A stretch of DNA of 64,000 nucleotides from Symsagittifera roscoffensis (taxonomy: Eukaryota; Xenacoelomorpha; Acoela; Convolutidae): NCBI RefSeq assembly GCF_963678635.1, contig NC_087067.1, positions 1,612,001-1,676,000 on the forward strand, in the 5' to 3' direction. Below, piece after piece: positions 1 through 11,200 of this stretch; the first letter of the stretch is position 1, and each line of letters starts with the position of its first letter. The notes beneath the pieces are model-generated. The model was not told where the DNA came from. It searched no databases and saw nothing but the letters and a program-made list of their open reading frames with translations. Position numbers and translations under genes: made by a program.

Positions 1-3000
1 AATGGAACGTCGAATACAACGACTGCTCCGGGAGATTCAACAGCTAACAGCAACACAGGACCGGATGCTATAACATGGGCCAGCACTTGGGAGATGATGA
101 ACAGGACTCTAGAGGCCTTCGCCACGAGGAACACTGACTCGAGCGACAGGAGAGAGGGAAAATCAAGAAAGACATTCAAGAAGCCAAAAGAATTCAAAGA
201 CGACTCCGATGGATGCATTGACACTTGGGTGGAAGTGATGAGATTACATCTAGAACAAGATAACTTGAGTGACGAAAGACAAGCATGTACAGCCATACTG
301 AGCAACTTGGAAGGAACGGCATTAAAATGCGTGGTCGCAAAGAAGGAGGAAGAACGCGACACTGCGGACAAGATCTTCGAGATATTGCTGAATCGATTCG
401 GGTCAGGCATGAAGGGTCACCAAGCGATGATGCGATTTGAAAAGAGAAGGCAGAGGGACGACGAGTCAATAGATCGGTTCCTAGATGACCTCGAGAGCTT
501 GAGAAGGAGGAGTGACCCAGAGGAGTCGACAAATAGACGGAACTTTAGCATTGCCTCGAAGTTCATCGATGGGGTGAAAAGTGATGACTTAAGGACAATG
601 TTAGCAACATACTACACATTGTCGAAGGACAGCGCACCCACCCCAGAGAAAATGAGACAGAAATCAAGAGAATACATGCTGATGAAACCTAAGAAGTACT
701 CATATTCTGAAAATAGGAACACGCAAGGGGGAAGCCAACCCCAGAGGTCATCATGGTACAAACCTAGAGATGATATGGACAAGCGCAGATCATGCGCGAA
801 CTGCGGGTCAGCGGATCATCATGTGGCTGACTGCACAACGTACAAACAAGGCATGAAGAGCCTAGGTTATGCACCGGATGAGGAGGATATGAGTCAGATG
901 GAGGAACACGAGTACTATAATGGCTTAATCATCAAGATAGGCGCCAGATGCTTCTTCTGTAACCAGGAGGGGCACTTCAGAATGGATTGTCCCTTGTTCT
1001 GGGAAGCGGTCAAGGACCAGAATCACCCCAAACATAAGTTGGCATTAGCGGCGGTGCAGAATCAGCGGAACAGGCAAAACGAGTTTGAATCTAGGAACTT
1101 GGGGGCACCAAACACCGAATTGCCGACGAAGACAGTGAAAGCTGTTACACATGTTAGCGGTGCGTTAGAGTCCGCGGCCGGAAGCTCTCTAGAGATAAAT
1201 TATGAGAAAGCGGCGACGGAAGCAATTGCCAAAGTGAAACAAGATCTGGCTGCGAAAGAAATAGAGCAACGACTAAAGTTGGAGATCGAAAGACAGAATT
1301 TTAACGAAGCATTAACCGGATCGAACTCAATACCAGAGGCTAGAACGGGCTCAATGAAGACCGGGAATTGTAACACCGTGAAAATGGTGACAGGTAAACC
1401 TTTTGGAATATCGAAAATCGGAGCAAGAATAATGTCGATAATCACAGTGGGCGGACACGAGGTAACCAGAAACTTGAGCGAGCCGAGCGACCAGACGATA
1501 ATGCACATTGACGTGTATGCAGACTACTTGAGTGGAATAAGTCCACAAACGACTTCTAGAGCGCTCAGGGCACTACTCACGAGAGGGGGCAGCAAATCGG
1601 TACGTGTTGATAACAGGTACACTGAAGCTTATGGTCCACACGAGGTCATGCTAAATATAGATGGAATCAACATCTATACCAAGACGATGATAACATGCGA
1701 CGAAGACCTAATTGGACAAATCTATGTAGGGAGAGAAGAATTGAAAGTAAGATCGATTGGACACTGTGCTATGCTCGAAGAAGATGCAATGCACATCGGG
1801 ACGGAAGCAGACGTGACAGGGCACGTGCTAGACATAAATGGCAAAAAGACTCAGTTACGTGGATTACTCGACACGGGAGCAGTCTTGAGCGTCATACCAA
1901 TCGAAACATGGGAAAAGATGGGCTTTGACAAAGGTGACTTGATAGATTCGAGAATACGGCTGTCAGCTGCAAACAAAGGGGCCCTTCGGGTGTTGGGCAG
2001 GACGCCGATAATAGCCCTCAATTTGGGGGAACGTAACCTGTGGATGAGCTTCATCGTGGTAGAAAACCTAGATGAATCTGACCAATTCATTTTGGGCAGA
2101 GACTTCATCAGGAATTTCGACGTAACGATTGATCTAAATAATGCAATGTTCAGGATACGGAACCCGGATAGGAGGTACGCAATCAAACCGGTAAATTTAA
2201 TAATGGCGAATGAAAACAAAGCACCGGTATTCTTGAGTAGGAGAGTGAGGTTAAAAGCCAATGAAGCGGCAATTGTAAGCTTGAGGATGAAAAATTATAA
2301 TGAACTAAGTGACAACAAGCAAGTGTGTATAGTTCCGAATCCCAATAGTCAAAGCGCTGCTGTTTTAGGAAGATCATTTTCGATAACGAAGAGCGGCCTC
2401 TGCGTCAGTGTCTTGTTGAATACCCTTGATATACCGATCACGATACAGAGAGGGAGGAAGCTGGGATATGCTTTACCAGTTAAAACTCGATACGAAACAA
2501 TTGAAAACTCAAAACAAAATGAAGTTGTTGATTGTCCTAATCACAGGGACAAAATTTGTATCTTGAGACGATTGCAGAGAATAAAAGATTCTTCAGGTCT
2601 TATCAAATCACTTAAGTCAGAAACGGACGATGGGCTTTCGAGCTGTTCGAACTTTCCAGAGCGACCCACACCAGATGAAATGCAAACTGATAAACCGGTT
2701 CTGCCGGAGATTGAACATTTAAGGGGCAAACTGAAAGATGAACAGCTCGAAGCTATCAAGGACGTACTAGAGCGGAACGAGGAGGTTTTTTCAAGGCATA
2801 AGGCGGATATCGGGTGTTGTAATTTTGTTGAACATGAAATAGAACTTGAGGAAAACGCGGTGCCACACAGGGAGGGGGCGAGGCGCATGACCCCACACAA
2901 ATCGGACGCGTGTAGAAAAGAAATCGAAACGTTACTAGAGTATGACATGATAGAACCATCCAAGTCACCGTGGGCGTGTGGAGTAGTGATGGCCAAAAAG

Positions 3001-3153
3001 AAAGGCGACCAGTTGAGGTTTTGTTGTGACTTTCGATACCTGAACTCCGTCACGGTGAAGGATGCCTATCCCATACCTAGAATTGATGAGAGCCTCTCGA
3101 AGTTAGGTGATGCGAAATTTTTTACGACTCTTGATTTAGGCTCGGCCTTTTGA
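1..3153 (+). CDS. Gag, protease and N-terminal part of reverse transcriptase (5' partial)
   Basis: The frame is open from base 1; the first in-frame ATGs are at 94 and 97, but the protein probably starts upstream of the window. A retrotransposon Gag capsid-like region (about 180-690) is followed by two CCHC zinc knuckles of spacing CX2CX4HX4C at 793-834 and 949-990, expected to bind the RNA genome. A retropepsin-type aspartic protease follows, with its catalytic DTGA at 1870-1881 in the context LLDTGA. The reverse transcriptase begins around 2900, with the PIPRIDE and FFTTLDL blocks visible. The frame then hits TGA at 3151-3153, at a position where Ty3/Gypsy enzymes normally have tryptophan. 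The same frame continues without shift into the rest of the polymerase, so the simplest reading is a single TGG to TGA change; programmed readthrough is the alternative. Confidence 0.9.
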   Translation, partial: NGTSNTTTAPGDSTANSNTGPDAITWASTWEMMNRTLEAFATRNTDSSDRREGKSRKTFKKPKEFKDDSDGCIDTWVEVMRLHLEQDNLSDERQACTAILSNLEGTALKCVVAKKEEERDTADKIFEILLNRFGSGMKGHQAMMRFEKRRQRDDESIDRFLDDLESLRRRSDPEESTNRRNFSIASKFIDGVKSDDLRTMLATYYTLSKDSAPTPEKMRQKSREYMLMKPKKYSYSENRNTQGGSQPQRSSWYKPRDDMDKRRSCANCGSADHHVADCTTYKQGMKSLGYAPDEEDMSQMEEHEYYNGLIIKIGARCFFCNQEGHFRMDCPLFWEAVKDQNHPKHKLALAAVQNQRNRQNEFESRNLGAPNTELPTKTVKAVTHVSGALESAAGSSLEINYEKAATEAIAKVKQDLAAKEIEQRLKLEIERQNFNEALTGSNSIPEARTGSMKTGNCNTVKMVTGKPFGISKIGARIMSIITVGGHEVTRNLSEPSDQTIMHIDVYADYLSGISPQTTSRALRALLTRGGSKSVRVDNRYTEAYGPHEVMLNIDGINIYTKTMITCDEDLIGQIYVGREELKVRSIGHCAMLEEDAMHIGTEADVTGHVLDINGKKTQLRGLLDTGAVLSVIPIETWEKMGFDKGDLIDSRIRLSAANKGALRVLGRTPIIALNLGERNLWMSFIVVENLDESDQFILGRDFIRNFDVTIDLNNAMFRIRNPDRRYAIKPVNLIMANENKAPVFLSRRVRLKANEAAIVSLRMKNYNELSDNKQVCIVPNPNSQSAAVLGRSFSITKSGLCVSVLLNTLDIPITIQRGRKLGYALPVKTRYETIENSKQNEVVDCPNHRDKICILRRLQRIKDSSGLIKSLKSETDDGLSSCSNFPERPTPDEMQTDKPVLPEIEHLRGKLKDEQLEAIKDVLERNEEVFSRHKADIGCCNFVEHEIELEENAVPHREGARRMTPHKSDACRKEIETLLEYDMIEPSKSPWACGVVMAKKKGDQLRFCCDFRYLNSVTVKDAYPIPRIDESLSKLGDAKFFTTLDLGSAF

Positions 3154-6100
3154 CAGGTACCATTAAGGAAGCAAGACAGGGACAAGACAGGGTTCGCCTG
3201 CGAGTTGGGTCTGTTTCAATGGAAACGGATGCCGTTTGGACTCTGCAATGCAACAGCCACGTTTCAGCGGCTGATGGCACACGCGTTGACAGGCGTGACG
3301 AAGAAGTACGGCAACCTGGTAATGTGCTATGTGGACGACGTGGTAATAGCAACGCCAACACTAGAAGACCACATCGAGAGGCTTGACGAGGTGTTCGCGT
3401 GCATGAAAAGATCGGGGCTGAAGTGTAAACCATCAAAGTGCGAGATACTCAAGGACTCGATTAAATACTTGGGCAGGATGGTAGATAAACACGGTATCAG
3501 ACCTGACCCAGACGCCGTGGAAGCAGTCCTAACCTGGAAATCACCGAAGACGGAGCACCAGCTGATGAGCTTCCTGGGTTTCGCCAACTATTATAGAGAA
3601 TTCATCAAGGGCTATGCGGACAAGGTATACCCGATGCAACAATTAATGAGACACAAGGGCAAGAAGTTCACGTGGAACAACGCGGCAGAAGAGTCATTCC
3701 AGAGAATAAAGAAAGAGCTGTGTGAGGCACCAGTACTGGGTATGCCGACTGAGAAGGGGATGTACGTGCTAGACACGGATGCGTCAGTAGTCGCTATTTC
3801 TGGGATTCTCCATCAAGAACAAGAATGGAATGGGAAGACAGTCTTGAGACCAATAGCATACGGGAGCAAGGTCCTAAGTGACACAGAAAGGAAGTACGGA
3901 GCACCGAAAGCAGAGATGTTTGCGGTGGTCACCTTTGTCGAAAAATACAGAGCATACTTAGGCAGTGAGCCCTTCAAGCTGCGAGTCGACAACCGAGCAC
4001 TAAGCTGGCTGAAAACGTACTCAATGGACCAGAGCTATATTGGGAGGTGGATAGTTCGCTTGGATGGATACAACATGATAATTGAGCACAGAACACGAGA
4101 TAAACATCAAAATGCTGACAGCTTGAGTAAGAAGACGGAGTTCTACGAGAGGCAAGAACAAAGAGAGGCGGACAGACCTGAGATCAAAGACGGCTTCTCC
4201 TTCATGGACAAAGAAACGTACGACAGTCTTCCACTCACGAGATGGCTGGACAAATCAGGCAAACCGATTGAAGATCATCCCGAATTGCCGATAGAGCCTC
4301 TTGAAAAGACCATCTTGAAGAAAAGCAGAGGAATTCCGATAGGAATAATGCTCAAGTCCAAGATCGTGAGGGAAACACTTAAGGCAAAAGGTTATGATCT
4401 CATCCAGGTAGAGGAGGGAACGGTCCGAATAGATGAAGACTTAATGAGGTTGCTTGAGAAACTATCAGATGACAAGCCCGTGATCCAAGGGAAAGGTCAG
4501 GAGGCACCGGAACTAACCATACTTCGGAGAGAAGAAACAGTGAACAATACTGACGTCTCAAAAGGAAGCATCACTGATAGCAGGGAAGTTGTGCGATCAC
4601 TAGTTGAAAAAATCCCCGAAAAAATTCTGGAACAGACAAAAGTCAAGGATAGGAAAGTAACATTCAGAGAAGAAGTTGAACACCTGGGACTAGATCAAGA
4701 GTCCGGGGAGTGGTCCAGATTCATGGAAAAAGACGAAACCGGAGAAGGGAAATTGTCCGGGGAGCGTGAAGAATGGGATGAAGACTCGGATGAGAGCAGC
4801 GAAGACCAAGACAGTCTATGCATGATACTGGCGGAAGAGAAGATAAGACAGCACGACAGGGAATTACAGACGGATCCATCTTCAGGGACGTACAATCTGG
4901 AAATACAAGAGGTACGAGGTGGTGAAGAGCTCGAGAAAATAGCAGTTTCAAGAAAACCACTAAGGGAACTATCGTGCAACTCAAACGTCAGAACGAATCT
5001 GGTACCAGAAGACGACATGAAAATCGTGAAAAGGATGATATGTGTGAAGCTGAGCGATGACATCCACAACCCTGGTGAAATGAATGGACAGATCATGGCG
5101 CTAAAGGAGCACGTTAAGGCGAGATACAGGCTGTCTGACCTAATAAGGGCCCAGAAGAATGACAAAATGACAAGTAACCTCTCCAAATGGATCCATTCGG
5201 GAGTCAAGGAGAAGGGGGAACTTGAGGAAGACAGCTACAAGATCTTGAGCCAGTTCTACAAAGAAAAGAGAGATTTACTTTATCACACAGCTGAACGGGT
5301 GGTAGCGTGCAAGAGAAGAGATGAGGAAAAAATATTACACAAACACAACCTCATCATACTACCACAATTGTACCAAACGGAGGTGCTTTTCAGATCACAC
5401 GACCAGATGGGCCACCAGGGGATAGATAAAGTACAACAAAGGATACTTCACAGGTTTGATTGGCCGGGAATGAGAAAAGCTTGCGAGAGATGGGTGAATG
5501 CCTGCCTAGCATGCCTTCAAGTAAAAGACCCAAGGAAGATGAAGTTTCCCCTCAAGTCTGTCGAGAGTTCGGAATTCAATGAAGTGGTGCAGATAGACCA
5601 TCAGAAAATCTGCATGACGGAGTCGGGTTATAACCAAATACTAGTTATAATAGATCACTTCACCAAGTTGGCGGAAGCGGTTCCGTGCCAGACAGCCTCG
5701 GCAGAGGAGACATGTGATCACCTGATAACGCATTGGATATCGCGGTATGGTTGTCCAATGACTTTCCAGTCGGACAACGGCAAGGCTTTTGTGGGGGACT
5801 TGACAAAAGAATTGATGAAGAGATCACACATTGCTCAAGCGCACTCGACGACCTATCATCCACAGACCAATGGGTTGGTAGAGAGACAGAACAGGACACT
5901 GGTCAACATGCTCAGGGTGTACTGCTCGAGATACATGACGGACTGGGACAAATACCTGCCACAGGTAGTAGGAGCCTATAATAGTACTCAGCACTCAACG
6001 ACGGGTATCAGTCCTTTCATGATGTTGACAGGCAGGGAAAGGGCAATGCCTATAACATTCTTCTACCCGGAGTACGAGGGGAAGAGGACGTCACCTCAAG

Positions 6101-7710
6101 CATACGTGAAGGAAGCGATCAAAAGACAACAAGAGCTAAACGAGCTATGTCGGAGAAACACGGCGCAAGCGCAAATGAGGCAACGCAAGAAATATGACGA
6201 AAAGATACTAAGAGCAAAGCCATACGAAGTGGGCCAATACGTGTGGGTCTTCCAAAATGTCATACCGCCCAAGGGAACAAAGAAACTACTCAAGAAATGG
6301 AGAGGACCGTTCATGATTACGGAAGTACATCAACAAGGACGGTTCTATCGCTTGAGTACAGGGCGAGCAGCACATTACGAAAATCTGAAGCCTCATGTCC
6401 CGTCCCCGGAGGACTGGTGCCTACCAAAAGACATGGAAGGTCTTGAGTACCTGGTGGTGGAACCAGCGTGCGAGGTGAATGAGAAAGGCACTAGAGAGAA
6501 AAATGATGGTAATGAGAACTTGAGTTTGGACGACAACGAAAAGATAGAAGTGGAGTCGGATGCAGGTTCATTTGTAGAAGAAGACTGGAACGACCCAGAG
6601 CAAAACGAGGTACCGAAGTGGATGGAGCCGGATCGACCAACACCACCGGAAACCAGGACTGGCAATCGTAAACGAACAGGTATGAGGTACAATAGGTACG
6701 GGGATGACTTCTTGATCGATAAGATACAGCCAGACAAGTTGGGCGATGAACTACTAAGCGCAGGCGAACTGGAAGCCGAAGAGGAATGGCAGGTCATTGA
6801 CGATGGTGGACATTATCCGCAGGATGATTACTCGACGCCAGAATTGGAGACGGATCTCGAGCAGAGTGAAATAGAAAGGAGGGAGAACACGAACTTGAGG
6901 ATTCTAGAGTGGATGCGTGATGTCAAAGACGAGAGCCGCGAAGGACAAAGCATTCAGCAAATCGATGTATCAGCAGCAAATTACATGAAGACAGAGGACC
7001 CTCTTTTCGGATGGACAGCAACAGACAGGCCACTGGACATCCCCAAGGACAATTCAGACCCGACTACATCGACGGGGACGTCGATAAATATTTTTGTCCG
7101 GGGAGTGGGGGTAGGACTTACCCACACCGAAAATTTGATGATAAAGAAGCTCAAGGAAGTGAGGGAAACAAGCGGATTGGAACTGGAGGAAGAAGAACCA
7201 GAGCCTACCATAGGAAGGAATTTCAAAACGAAATTCGAAATACCCAATGAATACTCAGAGAACATCATGATAACGGATAGCGACTTCATCCTGTCAAACA
7301 GGACCAGCGCGATCTGCATCACGGCGGACATGAGTTTCAAATCAAGATTGGAGGCTGACTTCAAAAGAGAGTACCAGAACGTAGAGTTTCTGTTCAGACA
7401 GAGGCCAGGACTGGGAGGCATAGCAGCGCTTCCACCGTCAGTGGCACAAGTCCCGGGCAAATACCTCTGCTTCCTAGTAACGAGAGTCAACGACAGAAAC
7501 ACAATTGATCCCGAACACGTGATATTGGCACTGACAAGACTACGTGACTTCATGATTGAAAGAGGAATAGTGGAGGTCTCGATGCCGGTGTACGACCCAA
7601 ACAGGGGCAAACTGAGCTCGAGGGAATTGTACGCTATCCTACATGTGGTCTTTGCAGAAACAGAGATAATGGTGCATCTTCACAAGAAGTACTACTTGAG
7701 CATTGCCTGA
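3154..7710 (+). CDS. Pol: rest of reverse transcriptase, RNase H, linker, integrase, macro-like C-terminus
   Basis: This continues the Gag-Pol frame after the TGA at 3151. The reverse transcriptase has the FGLCNA block and the catalytic YVDD at 3328-3339. RNase H (about 3720-4130) has the expected acidic residues in LDTDAS, KAEMFAV, RVDNRAL and NADSLS. A linker of about 390 codons (4135-5330), partly acidic, has no domain I recognise. The integrase has an HHCC zinc-binding motif (5398-5520) and the DDE triad at 5596, 5773 and 5881, with 35 residues between the last two, as in the family. After the usual Gypsy C-terminal region the protein continues for some 400 residues. Its last 150 (about 7270-7690) resemble a macro domain. 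No chromodomain is apparent. The first in-frame ATG after the TGA is at 3229, inside the reverse transcriptase, so independent initiation would not give an intact enzyme. Confidence 0.88.
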   Translation, partial: QVPLRKQDRDKTGFACELGLFQWKRMPFGLCNATATFQRLMAHALTGVTKKYGNLVMCYVDDVVIATPTLEDHIERLDEVFACMKRSGLKCKPSKCEILKDSIKYLGRMVDKHGIRPDPDAVEAVLTWKSPKTEHQLMSFLGFANYYREFIKGYADKVYPMQQLMRHKGKKFTWNNAAEESFQRIKKELCEAPVLGMPTEKGMYVLDTDASVVAISGILHQEQEWNGKTVLRPIAYGSKVLSDTERKYGAPKAEMFAVVTFVEKYRAYLGSEPFKLRVDNRALSWLKTYSMDQSYIGRWIVRLDGYNMIIEHRTRDKHQNADSLSKKTEFYERQEQREADRPEIKDGFSFMDKETYDSLPLTRWLDKSGKPIEDHPELPIEPLEKTILKKSRGIPIGIMLKSKIVRETLKAKGYDLIQVEEGTVRIDEDLMRLLEKLSDDKPVIQGKGQEAPELTILRREETVNNTDVSKGSITDSREVVRSLVEKIPEKILEQTKVKDRKVTFREEVEHLGLDQESGEWSRFMEKDETGEGKLSGEREEWDEDSDESSEDQDSLCMILAEEKIRQHDRELQTDPSSGTYNLEIQEVRGGEELEKIAVSRKPLRELSCNSNVRTNLVPEDDMKIVKRMICVKLSDDIHNPGEMNGQIMALKEHVKARYRLSDLIRAQKNDKMTSNLSKWIHSGVKEKGELEEDSYKILSQFYKEKRDLLYHTAERVVACKRRDEEKILHKHNLIILPQLYQTEVLFRSHDQMGHQGIDKVQQRILHRFDWPGMRKACERWVNACLACLQVKDPRKMKFPLKSVESSEFNEVVQIDHQKICMTESGYNQILVIIDHFTKLAEAVPCQTASAEETCDHLITHWISRYGCPMTFQSDNGKAFVGDLTKELMKRSHIAQAHSTTYHPQTNGLVERQNRTLVNMLRVYCSRYMTDWDKYLPQVVGAYNSTQHSTTGISPFMMLTGRERAMPITFFYPEYEGKRTSPQAYVKEAIKRQQELNELCRRNTAQAQMRQRKKYDEKILRAKPYEVGQYVWVFQNVIPPKGTKKLLKKWRGPFMITEVHQQGRFYRLSTGRAAHYENLKPHVPSPEDWCLPKDMEGLEYLVVEPACEVNEKGTREKNDGNENLSLDDNEKIEVESDAGSFVEEDWNDPEQNEVPKWMEPDRPTPPETRTGNRKRTGMRYNRYGDDFLIDKIQPDKLGDELLSAGELEAEEEWQVIDDGGHYPQDDYSTPELETDLEQSEIERRENTNLRILEWMRDVKDESREGQSIQQIDVSAANYMKTEDPLFGWTATDRPLDIPKDNSDPTTSTGTSINIFVRGVGVGLTHTENLMIKKLKEVRETSGLELEEEEPEPTIGRNFKTKFEIPNEYSENIMITDSDFILSNRTSAICITADMSFKSRLEADFKREYQNVEFLFRQRPGLGGIAALPPSVAQVPGKYLCFLVTRVNDRNTIDPEHVILALTRLRDFMIERGIVEVSMPVYDPNRGKLSSRELYAILHVVFAETEIMVHLHKKYYLSIA

Positions 7711-8213
7711 GTCGGGTACATGGAGGTATCAGGTCGGGTGTGAGGGAGGAGTCTTGAGTTAGGTACTGGGGTGCGGCGCAGGTAAAGGGATCTTAAGATG
7801 TGATTGGCATGACAATTGAATTTTAAAAGAAAGAATTGATGGTGCTAAAACATAAAATGAATCTGCATGTTCTTAAGGGAAAATCCAATCGAATTGCTTT
7901 AAGTGATATGAGAATGATAAGATTTTAACCATATGGGTAGAAGGGGGGTCTCTAGGTTAGGAACGTGACATGCTAAGTTTTAATGAGCTTTCTGTTTTCA
8001 GATCGAGTTTGAAAAACAAAGTTGAAAATCCAACTACACTCAAGCGAGAAACAGAAAGAGAGAATCTTGATTGAACACGCGATAATCCGAATCTACAGCA
8101 AGTACTTGCAAGAGAGCATTTCTAGAGAATTCTTGAATTGGGTAATACTTGAGTTGGTAAGGTAATTCTTGAGTTGGTTAACATCTACCTATATACATCC
8201 CGAAGTTGCAAAA
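7711..8213 (+). promoter_or_regulatory. Spacer between pol and ORF2 with strong 3' splice acceptor
   Basis: This 0.5 kb stretch has no credible reading frame and is more AT-rich than the flanking genes. It contains a textbook acceptor: a pyrimidine-rich run (CTTTCTGTTTTCAG) ending with AG at 8000-8001. That would leave a 212-base leader before the ORF2 start at 8214. The inference is that ORF2 onward is expressed from a spliced subgenomic RNA, as env genes are in retroviruses; the donor would lie upstream, probably outside the window. Three CTTGAGTT motifs occur here, two of them near-repeats about 16 bases apart just upstream of ORF2. Confidence 0.55.
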
Positions 8214-11200
8214 ATGGCAGACCGATTCTGGAACTCCGTGCCCGCGGCTCTGAAGAAGCCCACTCTTGACGAGCTGTACAGACGCTTGAGGGACCTGGAC
8301 TACACCCAGATAGACGAGAGAATGGCGGTGATGCTGAATGCGATCCTCCAGTTGGAGGACCAGGGTGAGTGCAGGGAGTCTGCGACGGAGGCTGTCTTGA
8401 TGGTCGGCTACACCACCGAGGGCATATCAAATCGAGAACAGACCAGATGGTTATCTTGGAATGCGGATGGAGGAGTAAGGGGCTTTGACTTGGCAAGAAA
8501 TCCTGGCCTGAGTAACAACACCGAACACGGCGCAGGAGAGTTTCCGCTACCGACGAGACCAACAGCAAGATCCACAGGCCAGAGCTCGAGTAAGGTGCCG
8601 TCGATGTCGCGAGCGCAACAGACGACAGAGGCATATCCGGATCTGGGGGTTCTAAAGAAAGAGCTCGAGAAGGCGCTGAAGGAAAGGAATAAAGCGAACC
8701 TCGATCGGGATCAAGCGAAGCTGGACAGGGAGAAGCTTCAGCTGGAGAGAGACCAGGCAGTCGACGAGCGAGATCAGACGTCGAAATTACTTGAGATGCT
8801 AAGGGCTGAACATCAGCAGGAGCTGAGGGTGCGGGAGAACGTCGCAAATCGTGATCAACTGAAGTCGGAGTTGGAAAGGATAGAACAGCGGCAACGCGAG
8901 CTTGACGCACAGAAGGGAGCCAGGTCAAACGAACGAGTGGTGACCAGCTCGAGGCCAGAGTCGCGCATGGAGGTGGATGAAGCTCCCAGGGCTAGAGGAC
9001 GGTTCAACCTTGACCGCGAGGCCAGAGAACACATGAGCGAAGGGTTAGAGGTCTGGATACCGAATGACGTGACGCCTTCCTTGCGCAACCTAGAGACACA
9101 ACCTGTACGTCCTCTGATGGATGTGGTGTTACCAGGATATACCCCAACCTCGACCTCGAGTGGCAGTCAGGTGAGTGGCGCCTCATCGCGCCTGAAGGAG
9201 CTAGGCGAGAAATTGCAGCAGCAGAGTCGTGAAAGATCGACAAGGCCAGAACTTCCCCCAACTTGGAGGGAACAGCCGGTCAGGAATGTCGTGATCGCAA
9301 GCTATAAGAAGAATACAGAAGGGAACTACCACAGGCACAATCGGCTGGACTGGAGTGCGGAACAGGGAGCCAGGAGGGACTGCTTCCATGACGCAGCCTG
9401 GGTGGAATATCTAGCGCCACCTCGTGTGCCAGAGGGTGCAGTTCACCTAATTATAGGGGATAGCCTGGTGCGGGTGTTGACCCAGATACGGTCCCATTGG
9501 CAGACAGGAGTCTTGAGTTTCGCTGGAGCTGCCACGCCACAGATGTTGGCAACCCTGGACATGCTAGGGATGACCAAAGTTTACACAGTGACCCTGATGG
9601 TTGGGACCAACGACGTGTCAAGGGGAGAAGCGAGGAAAGTAGCGAGGCTGTGCGACAAGATGAGCTGCCTTCTTGAGGAACTGAGGATCCAGATGGACCC
9701 CATCCTGCTGACGGTATGCACGGTCCCCTACAACATGATGTTTGATCAGCACGCCCTAGAGATGAACCAGAAGGTGCGGAGCCTGAACAAGATGATCCGA
9801 GACATACACCGGAAGAGTGTGCTTCCTCTCAGGCTGTTGGACATAGCAGAACGTATGGAGAAAAAGGGATTCCCTGAAGACACCTCAAAAGATGGAATCC
9901 ATTTCGATAGGCCAAGGGGAGCGGAGTGGCTGAACGACGTCTTCCAGGAACACATTAACACGCTAGAGGCGGACCTGCTGGAGACAGCCCAATTCACTTT
10001 AGGACCACCTCCCAACCCACCATTCCTTGCCTCGAGGGCCTTGGCTGGTCGCTTGGGAGCGAGAGTTGATACTAGAGACAGTTCAAGGAGCAATCAGACC
10101 CGATTGCAGAGTGCCACGCCAATGGAGTCGGAGGAGGTAGAGTCATCAACACCTCCGGGCTCGGCGATGTCCTCTGTGGTGGTGGCAGATGGCAGGAGAG
10201 AAAAGAAGTCTATGGAGACTGCCCGCTTGAGGTATCCTGAGAAGGTGAAGGAACTGGATCTAGAGAGTTTGGAATGCAGACGAGAGTTGGCGGAAACCCT
10301 GGGGTTCGAACGAGTGTCGCACGAGGATTTGAATAGACATCATTGCATAGACTGGTTGAAAGCTCACGAAGCGCACTTCTCGAGAGCGAAGTTAATGGAG
10401 ACCACAGACCTGACTGGAATTCCCACAAAGACGATCATGGGACCCATTAACTACAGGCCTCTCAAACTGTTGGGGGGTCCTGGACTTATAACAGAACCTC
10501 CCAAGCACCGAACTGGCATCGCAAGGATCAGGTTGGCAACCCCGGCGCAGTTGAAGGTGGTAGACAAGCTACTCAATCCGGGGGGAATGGAATTGCCTGA
10601 TGCCGCTTACGAAGGTCCGAAGTTGGCAGAAGATCCCAGGTACGGGAAGCCCTGTGGTGGCACCCAACTGGCCAAAACTCTGGCAGTTTATGATAGAGCA
10701 GATCCAGCTGCTGCAAGAGTAGTCATTGTGGCGGGATCGGACTTCGAAGGAACGTCTCCCAAGTTGTTCTGGCCGGAGACTCTGGTATACTCCTTGCCAG
10801 GAGCCGAATTGAACCAGATGTTGACTCTAGTGGTGGCAATAAAGTCGGAGATGCCTTGTGAACCTGAGCTGCTAATGTTTGCAGGAATGAATGATCACCT
10901 GCACGCGATGGGACTTCTTGAGCAACTGAAGGGCAAGGAGATTCCGACATCAAAGAAGATATGGGAGGCTATTCAGGCGTTATTTGCGGCGATGAATGAG
11001 GTACAAGAGAACGTAGCCTCGAGATTTGGGTCCAAGACGAAGGTGGTGTTTACCACATCCCCAGGATACGCAAATATGCCACCCGCCCTACAATTCGTGT
11101 ACGCGGTCTTGATCCTGATAGCAGAAGGGAGTGAATGGCGGATTCTGATGGCAGCCCCCAATCGAGAGTTGGAGCCATTGAACTTGAGGCTTTACAAATC

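Noticed and set aside
3205-7710. Independent start of Pol at 3205
   Set aside because: The codon there is TTG in the middle of the reverse transcriptase; the frame is simply continuous with Gag-Pol across the TGA.
8169-8213. ORF2 start at 8169
   Set aside because: That codon is TTG; the first ATG, in good context, is at 8214.
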